A DNA stretch of 64,000 nucleotides from DALYJJ01 sp033763935 (lineage in GTDB: Bacteria > Acidobacteriota > Terriglobia > Bryobacterales > Bryobacteraceae), in assembly GCA_033763935.1 (NCBI GenBank), contig JANRJO010000088.1:66190-130189 (forward strand), in the 5' to 3' direction. The position numbers and the translations under genes are program-made. Shown here piece by piece: positions 34,191-42,273 of the stretch. The notes below the pieces were generated by a model that made no database searches, had not been told where the DNA came from, and saw nothing but the letters and a program-made list of their open reading frames with translations. The first letter of the stretch is position 1; every line of letters starts with the position of its first letter.

Positions 34191-34754
34191 TTACAGGCGT
34201 TCTTTCGTAAGCGTTTTGGCGTCGGCGATGACGCGGTCGATGGCGCCGGGTTCGTCGGATTGATAGAAACCACGGATGCGGCTTTTCTGGTCCACGAGCA
34301 CAAAGCGGGTGCTGTGCTGGAGGGAGCCGTCAACGTCGCCGAGCATCATGGAGTACCGGCTGATTTGATGCAGCGCGGGGAGAGGCCCGGTCAGGAAATG
34401 CCACTTGCCGGGCTGGGCTTTGAAGCGTTTGGCGTACTCGGCGAGGGCGGGCGGAGTGTCGTTCTTGGGGTCAATCGTGAAGGAGACGAGGTGGATGTTG
34501 GGGTAGTCGAGAAGGCCTTCCTGGATGCGGCGCATTTGGGAAGACATGCGGGGGCAGGGGCCCTGGCAGGTGGTGAAGAAGAAGTCGGCGATCCAGATCT
34601 TGCCGGTGAGCTGGTCTTTGCTCTTAAAGGTTGCACCGGTCTGGTCGGTGAGTTCGAAGTCGGCGACGAGGCCGTGGGAAGGGAGGTCGGAGGTGAGATT
34701 GCAGGCGGCGGAGAGGAGCGTCAGCAAGAGCAAAAGAGCACGCAGAACGACCAT
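34191..34754 (-). CDS. SCO1/SenC copper chaperone lipoprotein
   Basis: 187 residues from ATG 34754; the frame is open upstream to 35579 but that part is antisense to other genes. A lipobox-like LLSAACNL suggests a lipoprotein. The thioredoxin fold has the copper motif CQGPCP (about residue 65) and the distal His in LQHSTRFVLVD. SCO proteins deliver copper to the CuA site of cytochrome c oxidase. Grouped with DUF420, CtaB and CtaA-like genes nearby. Confidence 0.88.
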   Translation of the reverse strand: MVVLRALLLLLTLLSAACNLTSDLPSHGLVADFELTDQTGATFKSKDQLTGKIWIADFFFTTCQGPCPRMSSQMRRIQEGLLDYPNIHLVSFTIDPKNDTPPALAEYAKRFKAQPGKWHFLTGPLPALHQISRYSMMLGDVDGSLQHSTRFVLVDQKSRIRGFYQSDEPGAIDRVIADAKTLTKERL

Positions 34755-34780
34755 CTGGCCTTGAGTATAGGGCGAGACGT

Positions 34781-35029
34781 ATGCTGGAGGCGATGAGCGA
34801 CGGGGAGCGGGCGAGGCTGCGGGAGCACGTCGAGCGGTGGAAGCGCGCCGGGGCGGAGTTAGAGAGGCTGCGGGCGGAGGAGTTGCGGTCGGTGGACACG
34901 CGGGAGGCGGTGCGGCAGTTGTTTGGAGTCGCTTTGCCGGTGCGAAAAGACGAGCACCGGTGGACGACGTCGGGGCTGGTGGAGCAGCAAGCGTGGTTCG
35001 CGAAGCTGCGCAAGAGCGAGAGTCGATGA
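34781..35029 (+). CDS. Small helical protein paired with nucleotidyltransferase (putative antitoxin)
   Basis: 82 residues (ATG 34793 is an alternative start). Strongly helical and charged (ERARLREHVERWKRAGAELE), ending in TTSGLVEQQAWFAKLRK. Its stop overlaps the nucleotidyltransferase start (ATGA), and small proteins of this type often sit before AbiEii-like or DUF6036 nucleotidyltransferases. An antitoxin role is inferred from that pairing. Confidence 0.65.
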   Translation: MLEAMSDGERARLREHVERWKRAGAELERLRAEELRSVDTREAVRQLFGVALPVRKDEHRWTTSGLVEQQAWFAKLRKSESR

Positions 35030-35583
35030 CTCCGGTTTTCGCCGCTGCACAAGAGCTGCAGGGCTTTATGGAGTCGCGAGGGTGGGGCTTCTGCATGATT
35101 GGCGGGCTGGCGGTTCTCCGTTGGGGGGAGCCGCGGCTGACAAGAGACGTTGACGTCACGGTGCTAGCTGGCTTCGGGAACGAGGATGAGTTCATCCAGC
35201 CGCTGCTGGAGCGATACAAAGCGAGACTGACGGATGCGGGGGAGTTCGCGCGGCGTAGCCGGGTGCTGCTGCTGGAGGCGACGAATGGCACGCCGCTGGA
35301 CGTGGCGCTGGGAGGGCTGGCGTACGAGGCGCTGGCAGTCGAGAGGTCGAGCGAGTTCGAGTTTGAGCCGGGGTGCCGGCTCCGCACTTGCTCCGCCGAG
35401 GACCTGCTGGTCCAGAAGCTGTTTGCGTTCCGGGTGAGGGACCTCGCCGATGCCGAGGGGGTGGCCTTGCGGATGAGAGGGCGGCTGGACTGGGCGTACG
35501 TCGAGGAGCAGCTGCGGCCGCTGGCGGAAGCGAAGGACGAACCGGGAATCATGGCGCAGTTGGCGAAGCTGCGTCTCACGTGA
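35026..35583 (+). CDS. AbiEii/DUF6036-like nucleotidyltransferase (putative toxin)
   Basis: 185 residues from ATG 35026 (overlaps the previous stop). The nucleotidyltransferase core shows as MIGGLAVLRWGEPRLTRDVD, with the GG and DVDV metal-binding pattern, and a helical C-terminal half (LRTCSAEDLLVQKLFAFRVR). Such proteins act as toxins of type IV-like or nucleotidyl-transferring systems. The pair is on the plus strand between minus-strand oxidase-assembly genes, and its 3' end overlaps the ABC permease by 8 bp. Confidence 0.78.
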   Translation: MTPVFAAAQELQGFMESRGWGFCMIGGLAVLRWGEPRLTRDVDVTVLAGFGNEDEFIQPLLERYKARLTDAGEFARRSRVLLLEATNGTPLDVALGGLAYEALAVERSSEFEFEPGCRLRTCSAEDLLVQKLFAFRVRDLADAEGVALRMRGRLDWAYVEEQLRPLAEAKDEPGIMAQLAKLRLT

Positions 35584-36304
35584 AGTTCCTCGCGCGGCGT
35601 TCAGAGGCGGTGTGGGCGGCGACGGCGAGCAGGACGAGGGCGGTAGCGGCGGTGACGGTGACGCCGAGAGAGACGTTGGTAGTGGGGCCGCCGAGGAGGT
35701 CGCGGACGGCGGCGAGCGAGTACGTCAGGGGGTTGAGCGCCATCACGACGTTGATCCAGCCGGCGGCTTTCGACGGGGGGAAGACGGCGCCGGAGACCAT
35801 CCAGAGTGGAAACAACACGAGGTTCACGATGCCGTGAAAGGCCTGCGTGGACGAGCTGCGCCAGGCGAGTAGGAAGCCGAAGGCGGTGAAGGCGAGTGAG
35901 ATCAGAAAGAGGAGGGCCGCGGCGGAGAGCAGGCCGGCGGGGGTGACCGGGAGCCGCGTGAGGGGGAGAAAGAGGAGGAAGACGAGGCCCTGGAACCAGG
36001 CGAGCGTGGCGGCGCCGAGGGTCTTGCCGAGGACCATGGACAGGCGCGGCGCGGGGGAGACAAGCATCGCGAGGAGGAAGCCTTCGCGCCGGTCCTCAAT
36101 CAACGACATGGTGGAGAAGACAGCGGAGAACATGACGGTGAGGACGAGGGCGCCGGGGAAGTAGAAGGCGAGGTCGCCGAACCCGGAGCCGATGACCAGC
36201 CAGAAGACGAGCGGGGAGCCGACGAAGCCGAGGACGCGAGCTTTCTCGCGCCAGAAGCGGAGGAGTTCGCGGCGCCAGAGGGTGGCGAGGGGGAGCCAGA
36301 ACAT
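35576..36304 (-). CDS. ABC-2 type transporter permease
   Basis: 242 residues with about six membrane helices and the ABC-2 signature region (LIEDRREGFLLAMLVSPAPR, then the LFPLWMVSGAVFPPSKAAGW motif). It pairs with the ATPase gene three bases upstream. In several acidobacteria and other bacteria such an exporter sits beside ctaA/ctaB, so a role in oxidase or heme handling is possible but unproven. Confidence 0.88.
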   Translation of the reverse strand: MFWLPLATLWRRELLRFWREKARVLGFVGSPLVFWLVIGSGFGDLAFYFPGALVLTVMFSAVFSTMSLIEDRREGFLLAMLVSPAPRLSMVLGKTLGAATLAWFQGLVFLLFLPLTRLPVTPAGLLSAAALLFLISLAFTAFGFLLAWRSSSTQAFHGIVNLVLFPLWMVSGAVFPPSKAAGWINVVMALNPLTYSLAAVRDLLGGPTTNVSLGVTVTAATALVLLAVAAHTASERRARNFT

Positions 36305-36307
36305 TGG

Positions 36308-37219
36308 TCAGGACTCCAGTGTGGCGCCGGTACGGTCGAGGAAGACGTCTTCGAGCGTGGGGCGGTGCATTTCGAGGGCGTAGACGCGGCCGGGGAACGC
36401 TTCGATGACTTGGGCGAGGAAGCGCTGGCCGTCGGGGGCTTCGACACGGATGACGCCGTCGGCGTGGCGGGGAAGGACGGCGAAGCGCTCGGTGAGCCGG
36501 TGCGAGAGTTCGTCGGGTTCGTGGGCGCGCAGGAGGACGACGTCGCCGCCGATTTCGGATTTGAGGGCGGCGGGCGTTCCCTCGGTGACGATGCGGCCCT
36601 GATGCAGGAGCAGGAGGCGGTCGCAGCGGTCGGCTTCGTCGAGGATGTGGGTGGTGACGAGGATGGTGAGCTGGTGGGCGGCGCGGAGCTGTTCGAGGTA
36701 CTGCCAGAGTTCGCGGCGAGCGGCAGGGTCGAGGCCGGTGGTGGGCTCGTCGAGGAGGAGGACTTGGGGGCGGTGAAGGAGCGCCTTGGCGATTTCGACG
36801 CGGCGCTGCAGGCCGCCGGAGAGGGTACCGACGAGGTCCCGACGGCGGTCATCGAGACCGAGGTTGTGAAGCGCCTCGCGGATGCGACCGGCCAGCGTTT
36901 GGCCGCTGACGCCGAATAGGTGACCCTGGCTTTCGCAGTTCTCCTGGACGGTGAGCTTGCGGTCGAGGCTTTGCGATTGGAAGACGACGCCGAGGAGCCG
37001 GCGGATTTCGCGGGGATGGCGGGCGAGGGAGTGGGGACCGATGCGGGCGTCGCCGGAGGTGGGCGCCATGAGGGTGGAGAGGATCTTGAAGAGCGTCGAT
37101 TTGCCGCCGCCGTTGGGACCGAGAACCCCGAACAGCTCGCCGGGCGCCACGTCGAAGCTGACGCCATCGAGGGCGATGCGGTCGCCGTAGCGGTGCGTGA
37201 GGCGATCGGCCGTGACCAT
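36308..37219 (-). CDS. ABC transporter ATP-binding protein
   Basis: 303 residues from ATG 37219. Walker A GPNGGGKST (about residues 38-46; Gly replaces the usual Ala), signature LSGGLQRRVEIAKAL, Walker B VLLLDEPTTGLDP, and H-loop VTTHILDEAD. The C-terminal ~80 residues are a DrrA/NatA-type extension. It overlaps the ctaB stop by one base and precedes its permease. Confidence 0.9.
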   Translation of the reverse strand: MVTADRLTHRYGDRIALDGVSFDVAPGELFGVLGPNGGGKSTLFKILSTLMAPTSGDARIGPHSLARHPREIRRLLGVVFQSQSLDRKLTVQENCESQGHLFGVSGQTLAGRIREALHNLGLDDRRRDLVGTLSGGLQRRVEIAKALLHRPQVLLLDEPTTGLDPAARRELWQYLEQLRAAHQLTILVTTHILDEADRCDRLLLLHQGRIVTEGTPAALKSEIGGDVVLLRAHEPDELSHRLTERFAVLPRHADGVIRVEAPDGQRFLAQVIEAFPGRVYALEMHRPTLEDVFLDRTGATLES

Positions 37220-38076
37220 TACAGGCGGGGCCTGTCGATCAAAAGGAGACCGTACAGCAGGGGCAGATAAACGACCGAAGCGAGGAGGACTTTGCGCGCG
37301 CGGAGGATGGTACGGTCCGTGGAGACGCGCACGCTGGCATAGAGGAACATCGCGCCGAGGAGGAGAGCCCCGATGACGTAGAGATTGCCGGCCATGCCGA
37401 GGTACTTGGGCACGAGGCTGATGGGGATGAGGGCGGCGGCGTAGAGCAGGATCTGGCGGGCGGTGGATTCGCCGTCGGGCTCGACGACGGGGAGCATGCG
37501 GATGCCGGCGCTGGCGTAGTCGTCGCGGTACATCCAGGCGATGGCATAGAAGTGCGGGAACTGCCAGACGAAGAGAATGGCGCCGAGGATCCACGCATCG
37601 GCGGTGAGGGTGCCGGCGGCGCCGGCGAAGCCGATGAGCGGAGGCATGGCGCCGGGGATGGCGCCGACGGTGGTGGAGTGCTTGGAAACCTGTTTCAGGG
37701 GCGTGTAGGCGAAGAGATAGGTGATGAGGGTGAAGCCGCCGAGGAGCGCGGTGAGAAGATTCGCCCCGAGCCAGAGTTCGACGAAGCCGGCGATGGAGAG
37801 CGCGATGCCGAAGGCAAGGGCGCCATTGGGGGAGAGGCGGCCGGAGGGGAGCGGGCGGAACTTGGTGCGGCGCATTTTCGCGTCGGCGTCGCGCTCGTAC
37901 CACTGATTAAGGGCGGCGGTGCCGGAGGCGAGGAGGCCGGTGCCGATGAGGGTGTGGAGCAGGACGATCCAGTTGACGGCGGTTCCGGAGGGAAGCCCGA
38001 AAAAGAAGCCGATGCCGGTGCTCATGAGGATGAGCCAGGTGATGCGGGGCTTGGTGAGCTCGATATAGTCTTTCAT
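37219..38076 (-). CDS. ctaB: Protoheme IX farnesyltransferase (heme O synthase)
   Basis: 285 residues with about eight to nine membrane helices. Polyprenyl-diphosphate motif NQWYERDADAKMRRTKFRPL and second Asp-rich region YRDDYASAGIRMLP are both present, as is the TKPRITWL N-terminus. It farnesylates heme B to heme O for terminal oxidases. It overlaps the CtaA-like gene by four bases. Confidence 0.95.
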   Translation of the reverse strand: MKDYIELTKPRITWLILMSTGIGFFFGLPSGTAVNWIVLLHTLIGTGLLASGTAALNQWYERDADAKMRRTKFRPLPSGRLSPNGALAFGIALSIAGFVELWLGANLLTALLGGFTLITYLFAYTPLKQVSKHSTTVGAIPGAMPPLIGFAGAAGTLTADAWILGAILFVWQFPHFYAIAWMYRDDYASAGIRMLPVVEPDGESTARQILLYAAALIPISLVPKYLGMAGNLYVIGALLLGAMFLYASVRVSTDRTILRARKVLLASVVYLPLLYGLLLIDRPRL

Positions 38077-38666
38077 CTGGCAAGGGCGGAGCGGCTTTCG
38101 AGGTCAGCCGCAGCAGGAGTTCGGACATGCCGGCGGATCTGGAGGGCGAAGAGGACTCCCACGGCGAGAGTCAGGGCCCCGGCGGCCAGATGCACGAGCG
38201 GTAGGATGCTCCCGTTGGAGGTGATGCGACCAACGAGGGCGAGGATTCCAAGAAGTACCTGAAGAGTGACGGAAACGAGTACGGCGATGGAGGCGAGGCG
38301 GATGGCGGGGTGGCCGGGCGCCTGCATCATGGCGAAGATGGCGGCGAGGTAGGCAAAGGCGGATACCGCAAGCGCGCCGAGGATGTGGGGCAGGTAGCCG
38401 AGGTGGTCGTACCGTGTGGCAGCGCCGAGGACGATCTGGAGGAAGAGAAAAGCAGGAAGAGCGGTGGCGAGGGCGCGGAGGGAGGGGGTGCCGGAGTCAT
38501 CGACGGATTGCGGGGAGGGCGGGGGGAGGAGGGCAACCGCGGCAAGGGCGGCGAAGGCGGCGTGGCCGAGGGAATCGAGGGCGATACCGCCGCGGGCGTG
38601 GGTGAGGGCACCGAGGACGCCGGCGGCGAGCAGGCCGCAGATAAGACGGAAAGCGACGCTCGCCAT
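38073..38666 (-). CDS. CtaA/COX15-like heme A synthase-related protein (short)
   Basis: 197 residues with about five to six membrane helices, whereas heme A synthases have about 300 residues and eight helices. His residues lie in THARGG, LGHAAF, LPHILGAL and LVHLAAGAL, matching helix-borne heme ligands. Position before ctaB supports a role in heme A synthesis. It could be a half-size variant, a truncated gene, or a CtaA-like protein of other function. No frame disruption is visible. Confidence 0.65.
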   Translation of the reverse strand: MASVAFRLICGLLAAGVLGALTHARGGIALDSLGHAAFAALAAVALLPPPSPQSVDDSGTPSLRALATALPAFLFLQIVLGAATRYDHLGYLPHILGALAVSAFAYLAAIFAMMQAPGHPAIRLASIAVLVSVTLQVLLGILALVGRITSNGSILPLVHLAAGALTLAVGVLFALQIRRHVRTPAAADLESRSALAR

Positions 38667-38745
38667 TTGTTCTGACTCGTAGATGGTACGTAGGGGAGTT
38701 TGTTGCGCGCGGCTCCAGTTGCCGCCCCAGCCCTACTGGCTCCAG

Positions 38746-38774
38746 TGTACTACTGTTTGGCAGTAATTTGTACA
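38746..38774. repeat. Inverted repeat
   Basis: TGTAC TACTG, loop TTTGG, CAGTA, 4 nt, GTACA. A two-part inverted repeat in the gap between the CtaA-like gene and uvrC, just before a toxin remnant. May be an old operator or hairpin. Confidence 0.4.
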
Positions 38775-38784
38775 GTGGTAGCGC

Positions 38785-38899
38785 AGTGTGCGATGGCCGT
38801 TTCGACGAAACGCGTTCTCCTGACCTTCAACAAGAAGTTGGGCGAGCTGCCCTACGGGCAACGGCTGCGCGTTCGGCCGCCGGGCGTTTCAGCGTAATC
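38785..38899 (+). pseudogene. Remnant of a DUF5615-type PIN-like toxin
   Basis: The short frame reads AMAVSTKRVLLTFNKKLGEL followed by PYGQRL and PPGVS, matching the C-terminal part of DUF5615 toxins (RVLLTFDKDFGELAF...), but both Asp of the TFDKDFG motif are gone and the N-terminal half is absent. Most likely a decayed toxin fragment rather than a working gene. Confidence 0.45.
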
Positions 38900-40766
38900 A
38901 CTCGTGAGAGGACTCGGACGCGGCGGCTACGGGCGTAGCGTCCGGCGCGGGGGCGATCTGAACGAGGGCGCCCTGGGAGGCGATCCAGGCGCGGAGGCGG
39001 CGGGTGGCGGCGGGGCCGATGGCGGCGGTCAGTTCTTCGTCCGACGCCTGTTTGACTCGCTCGAGGCTGCCCAGCGTCTTTAGGAGCTTGGCTACGGTCT
39101 GCTTGCCGATGCCGGGGACGGACTCGAGTTCGGAGACCAGGCGCGCGGCGTTGCGGCGGGTGCGGTGAAACGTGACGGCAAAGCGATGAGCCTCGTCGCG
39201 CACGGTTTGGATCAGGTGGAGTACCGGGGAGAAGCGGTCGAGCTGGATGGGCTCGTCTTCGCGGCCGTAGACGTAGATGATCTCTTCGCGCTTGGCGATG
39301 GAAGCAAGCGGCTGGTTGATGATGCCGATCGCTTCGAGAGCGTCGGCCGCGGCGTGCAACTGGCCGATGCCGCCGTCGATGAGGACGAGGCCCGGCATGG
39401 GCTCGTTCTGCTCCTTCAGGCGTGAGTAGCGGCGGGTGACGACTTCACGCATGGAGGCGAAGTCGTCGTTGCCTTCGACCGTGCGGATGATGAACTTGCG
39501 GTAGTCGGCCTTCTTCATGCGGCCGTCTTCCCAAACCACCATGCTGGCCACCTTGTCGGTGCCTTGGATGTGGGAGATGTCGAAGCACTCGATGCGGCGA
39601 GTACCTTCGGGCAGGCCGAGGGTCTCTTCGAGCGCGCCCTGGATCGCTTTTGAGGTGGGCTTGAGGACGCGGAAGCGCTGATTGAAGCTGTGCTGGGCGT
39701 TGGTGCCGACCAGCTCGAGCAACGCGCGCTTCTGGCCGCGCTGAGGCGTGTGGATCTCGACTCTGCGGCCGCGCTTCTCGCCGAGCAGCTCTTCGAGCGC
39801 TTCGCGGTCCTCGAACTCTTCGGGAACGTGAATATGGCGAGGAATGTGAGGCTGTGAGAGATACACCTGCTTCACGAGGCCGGAGATGAGTTCGGAGGCG
39901 TCGAACTCCAGCTGATCTTCCCAGAAGAACTCGCGACGGTCGACGATGCGGCCGTTGCGGACGTGGAACAGGTTGACGGCAACCAGGGGCGGCTCAGCGT
40001 GGTAAGCGAAGATGTCAGTGTCATCGCCTTCGGCGGCGGCCATCTTCTGGCGCTGTTCGATCTCCTCGACGGTATGGATGAGATCGCGCACGCCGGCGGC
40101 TTCCTCGAAGCGCATCTCCTCGGCGGCCTGCTCCATGCGCGCGCGGAGCTTGTCGGCGAGGTCCCGGTGGCGGCCTTCGAGAAACAGTCGGACGTCGCGG
40201 ACGCGCTCCGCATAAATCTGGTCCGTGGTGAGACCGGCGACGCAGGGGCCCAGGCAACGGTGGATATGGTACTCCAGGCAGGGATGCGTGTGGGTGCGGT
40301 TGAAATCGACGTTGCAGTTCGGAACCTGGAAGTAGCGCTTGATGAAATGGACGAGGCGGTGCGCGAGGTTCCCGGGGAAGTAGGGGCCGTAATACGTCGA
40401 GCCGTCCTTACGAAGGCGGCGGGTGACGTAGACGCGGGGGTACTTTTCGGCAGTGAGCTTGATGTAGGGGTAGGTCTTGTCGTCGCGCAGCAGGATGTTG
40501 AAGCGCGGCTTGTACTGCTTGATGAGGTTGTTTTCGAGGGCGAGAGCTTCCTTTTCGTTGTCGACGAGGATGTAGTCGAGGTCCCGGGCTTCGGAGACAA
40601 GGGTGCCCGTTTTGACGTCGGCGAGCTTGTCGTCGGAGAAGTAGCTGCGGACCCTGGAGCGCAGGTTCTTCGCCTTGCCCACATACAAAACCGCGGTGTG
40701 CGCGTCCTTGTATAGGTACACGCCGGGCCCGGTGGGCAGTTGGGCGACTTTCTCGCGAAGGGTCAT
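38898..40766 (-). CDS. uvrC: Excinuclease ABC subunit C
   Basis: 622 residues from ATG 40766 (a longer frame to 40955 is antisense to the TPR gene). GIY-YIG nuclease at ~12-90 (GPGVYLYKDA, LYVGKAKNLRSRV), UVR domain (EEMRFEEAAGVRDLIHTVEE), RNase H-like 5'-incision domain (RIECFDISHIQGTDKVASMV), and a helix-hairpin-helix C-terminus (ESVPGIGKQTVAKLLKTLG). It makes both incisions in nucleotide excision repair. A poorly conserved tail of ~25 residues follows. Confidence 0.96.
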   Translation of the reverse strand: MTLREKVAQLPTGPGVYLYKDAHTAVLYVGKAKNLRSRVRSYFSDDKLADVKTGTLVSEARDLDYILVDNEKEALALENNLIKQYKPRFNILLRDDKTYPYIKLTAEKYPRVYVTRRLRKDGSTYYGPYFPGNLAHRLVHFIKRYFQVPNCNVDFNRTHTHPCLEYHIHRCLGPCVAGLTTDQIYAERVRDVRLFLEGRHRDLADKLRARMEQAAEEMRFEEAAGVRDLIHTVEEIEQRQKMAAAEGDDTDIFAYHAEPPLVAVNLFHVRNGRIVDRREFFWEDQLEFDASELISGLVKQVYLSQPHIPRHIHVPEEFEDREALEELLGEKRGRRVEIHTPQRGQKRALLELVGTNAQHSFNQRFRVLKPTSKAIQGALEETLGLPEGTRRIECFDISHIQGTDKVASMVVWEDGRMKKADYRKFIIRTVEGNDDFASMREVVTRRYSRLKEQNEPMPGLVLIDGGIGQLHAAADALEAIGIINQPLASIAKREEIIYVYGREDEPIQLDRFSPVLHLIQTVRDEAHRFAVTFHRTRRNAARLVSELESVPGIGKQTVAKLLKTLGSLERVKQASDEELTAAIGPAATRRLRAWIASQGALVQIAPAPDATPVAAASESSHE

Positions 40767-40792
40767 GCGGAGGGGCTCTCGGACGCGAGGGC

Positions 40793-40798
40793 TATACT
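40793..40798 (+). promoter_or_regulatory. -10 element, possibly for a leaderless transcript
   Basis: TATACT lies seven bases before the GTG start at 40806, with no ribosome site between, so the transcript may begin at or next to the start codon. No good -35 is seen. Confidence 0.35.
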
Positions 40799-40805
40799 GA
40801 ATATT

Positions 40806-41213
40806 GTGGCACGCCTGGTGCTTATTCTTTTGATGTTCGGGCTTGCTTCGGCGGCGCAATCCAAGCCGCCCGAGCCTCCGGAGCCGCCGGAGGAAGATGC
40901 CACACTGACCGAAGAGAAAACCTACACCTTCAACCCCATCGAGGCGAATAAACACTTCAAGATCGGGAACTTCTACTTCAAAAAGGGGAGTTACAAGGCG
41001 GCGGCGCTCCGGTATCGGGAAGCCACCCGTTGGAACCCCATGATGATGGAGGCGTACCTGAAGCTGGGCGAAAGCTACGAGCGGCTGAAGGACCAGAAGC
41101 AGGCGCGTGAGACGTACGCAAAGTTTCTGGAGCTCGCGCCGGATGCCAAAGAGGCGGGATCGATCCGGCGGAAGCTGGCGGAGTTGGAGCGTTCAGAGAG
41201 CCGGCAGCCCTGA
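40806..41213 (+). CDS. Secreted/membrane TPR protein
   Basis: 135 residues from GTG 40806. A hydrophobic leader (LVLILLMFGLASAAQ), a Pro/Glu linker (PEPPEPPEED), then two to three TPR units (HFKIGNFYFKKGSYKAAALR, EAYLKLGESYERLKDQKQA, ...). It resembles short BamD/YfgC-like outer-membrane assembly helpers. Divergent from uvrC with 39 bp between the starts. Confidence 0.78.
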   Translation: MARLVLILLMFGLASAAQSKPPEPPEPPEEDATLTEEKTYTFNPIEANKHFKIGNFYFKKGSYKAAALRYREATRWNPMMMEAYLKLGESYERLKDQKQARETYAKFLELAPDAKEAGSIRRKLAELERSESRQP

Positions 41214-41377
41214 GCCCAGGGTCGCAAACATGATTCTTGAGAGCTTTTAATCTCCACGACACATAATTTCGGTGTACTATATGTTTCGAGGGTCGCAACC
41301 GCCCCATCCCGGCATCCCGGCTCCCCACCCCCGGGTTACCGTGGAATTGCGGCCCTCCCCCACGCTACACTTTCGGC

Positions 41378-42250
41378 ATGATTCCCCGCCTGGCAGTTTT
41401 GGTTCTGGGTGTGTCGGCTTGCGCGCCGGCGGCTGATCCCTACCCCGAGCAGGTGAACGATTGGCGCCGGCAGGCGGAGGCACGGCTGAAGGCGGACGAC
41501 GGCTGGCTGACGGTCGCAGGGTTGTTCTGGCTGAAGGAAGGCGAGAACACGGCGGGCTCCGGCGAGAAGAACACCATCGTGTTGCCGGGTTCCGCTCCGG
41601 CGCGAGTGGGTGTATTCGAATTCCGCAACGGCAGGACGACATTCCAGGTGGAGCCCGGCGTGAAGGCCACGGTGAACGGGACCCCGGCCGGGCAGCCAGC
41701 GGAATTGAGGTCGGACGCGGGCGGGCAGAAGCCGGACGTGCTGGCCGTGGGTGACCTTTCGATGTTCGTGATCAAGCGGGGCAACCGCCACGCCATCCGG
41801 CTGCGGGACAAGAACAGCAAGATGCGGCGCGAGTTTACGGGCCGCACCTGGTATCCGGTGGACGCGAAGTACCGGGTGCTGGCGAAGTGGGAGCCTTACG
41901 CTCCAGCCAAGACGCTGGCTGTTCCGAACATCCTCGGGGAGACGGAGCAACTGCCGTGTCCGGGAGCGGCGGTGTTCCGCATCAACGAAAAAGAGGTTCG
42001 GCTGGAGCCGGTGCTGGAGGGGAACCAGCTGTTCTTCATTTTCAAAGACAGGACAGCGGGCAAGAAGACCTACGGCGCGGGCCGGTTTTTGTACGCCAGC
42101 CTGGCGAAGAACGGCACGGTGGAGCTGGATTTCAACAAGGCTTACAATCCGCCCTGCGCCTTCACGCCGTACGCAACGTGCCCGCTGCCGCCGAAGCAGA
42201 ATCAGCTGCCGGTGGAGATTCCGGCAGGCGAGCTGAACTATCACCACTAA
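41378..42250 (+). CDS. DUF1684 family secreted protein
   Basis: 290 residues with a signal peptide (ending near ACAPA). The family pattern is strong: WRRQAEARLKADDGWLTVAG, LFWLKEGENTAG, then a C-terminal GAGRFLYASLAKNGTVELDF and DFNKAYNPPCAFTPYATCPL segment. DUF1684 proteins have unknown function. An AT-rich promoter-like stretch (around 41262-41282) precedes it. Confidence 0.85.
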   Translation: MIPRLAVLVLGVSACAPAADPYPEQVNDWRRQAEARLKADDGWLTVAGLFWLKEGENTAGSGEKNTIVLPGSAPARVGVFEFRNGRTTFQVEPGVKATVNGTPAGQPAELRSDAGGQKPDVLAVGDLSMFVIKRGNRHAIRLRDKNSKMRREFTGRTWYPVDAKYRVLAKWEPYAPAKTLAVPNILGETEQLPCPGAAVFRINEKEVRLEPVLEGNQLFFIFKDRTAGKKTYGAGRFLYASLAKNGTVELDFNKAYNPPCAFTPYATCPLPPKQNQLPVEIPAGELNYHH

Positions 42251-42273
42251 GTCGGGAACGGGGAGCGGGCGAA

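Noticed and set aside
34755..35579. Long minus-strand extension of the SCO gene
   Set aside because: It is antisense to the nucleotidyltransferase pair and lacks any domain; the lipoprotein leader starts at 34754.
40767..40955. UvrC N-terminal extension
   Set aside because: UvrC proteins begin just before the GIY-YIG domain; this part overlaps the TPR gene in antisense and is Arg-rich.
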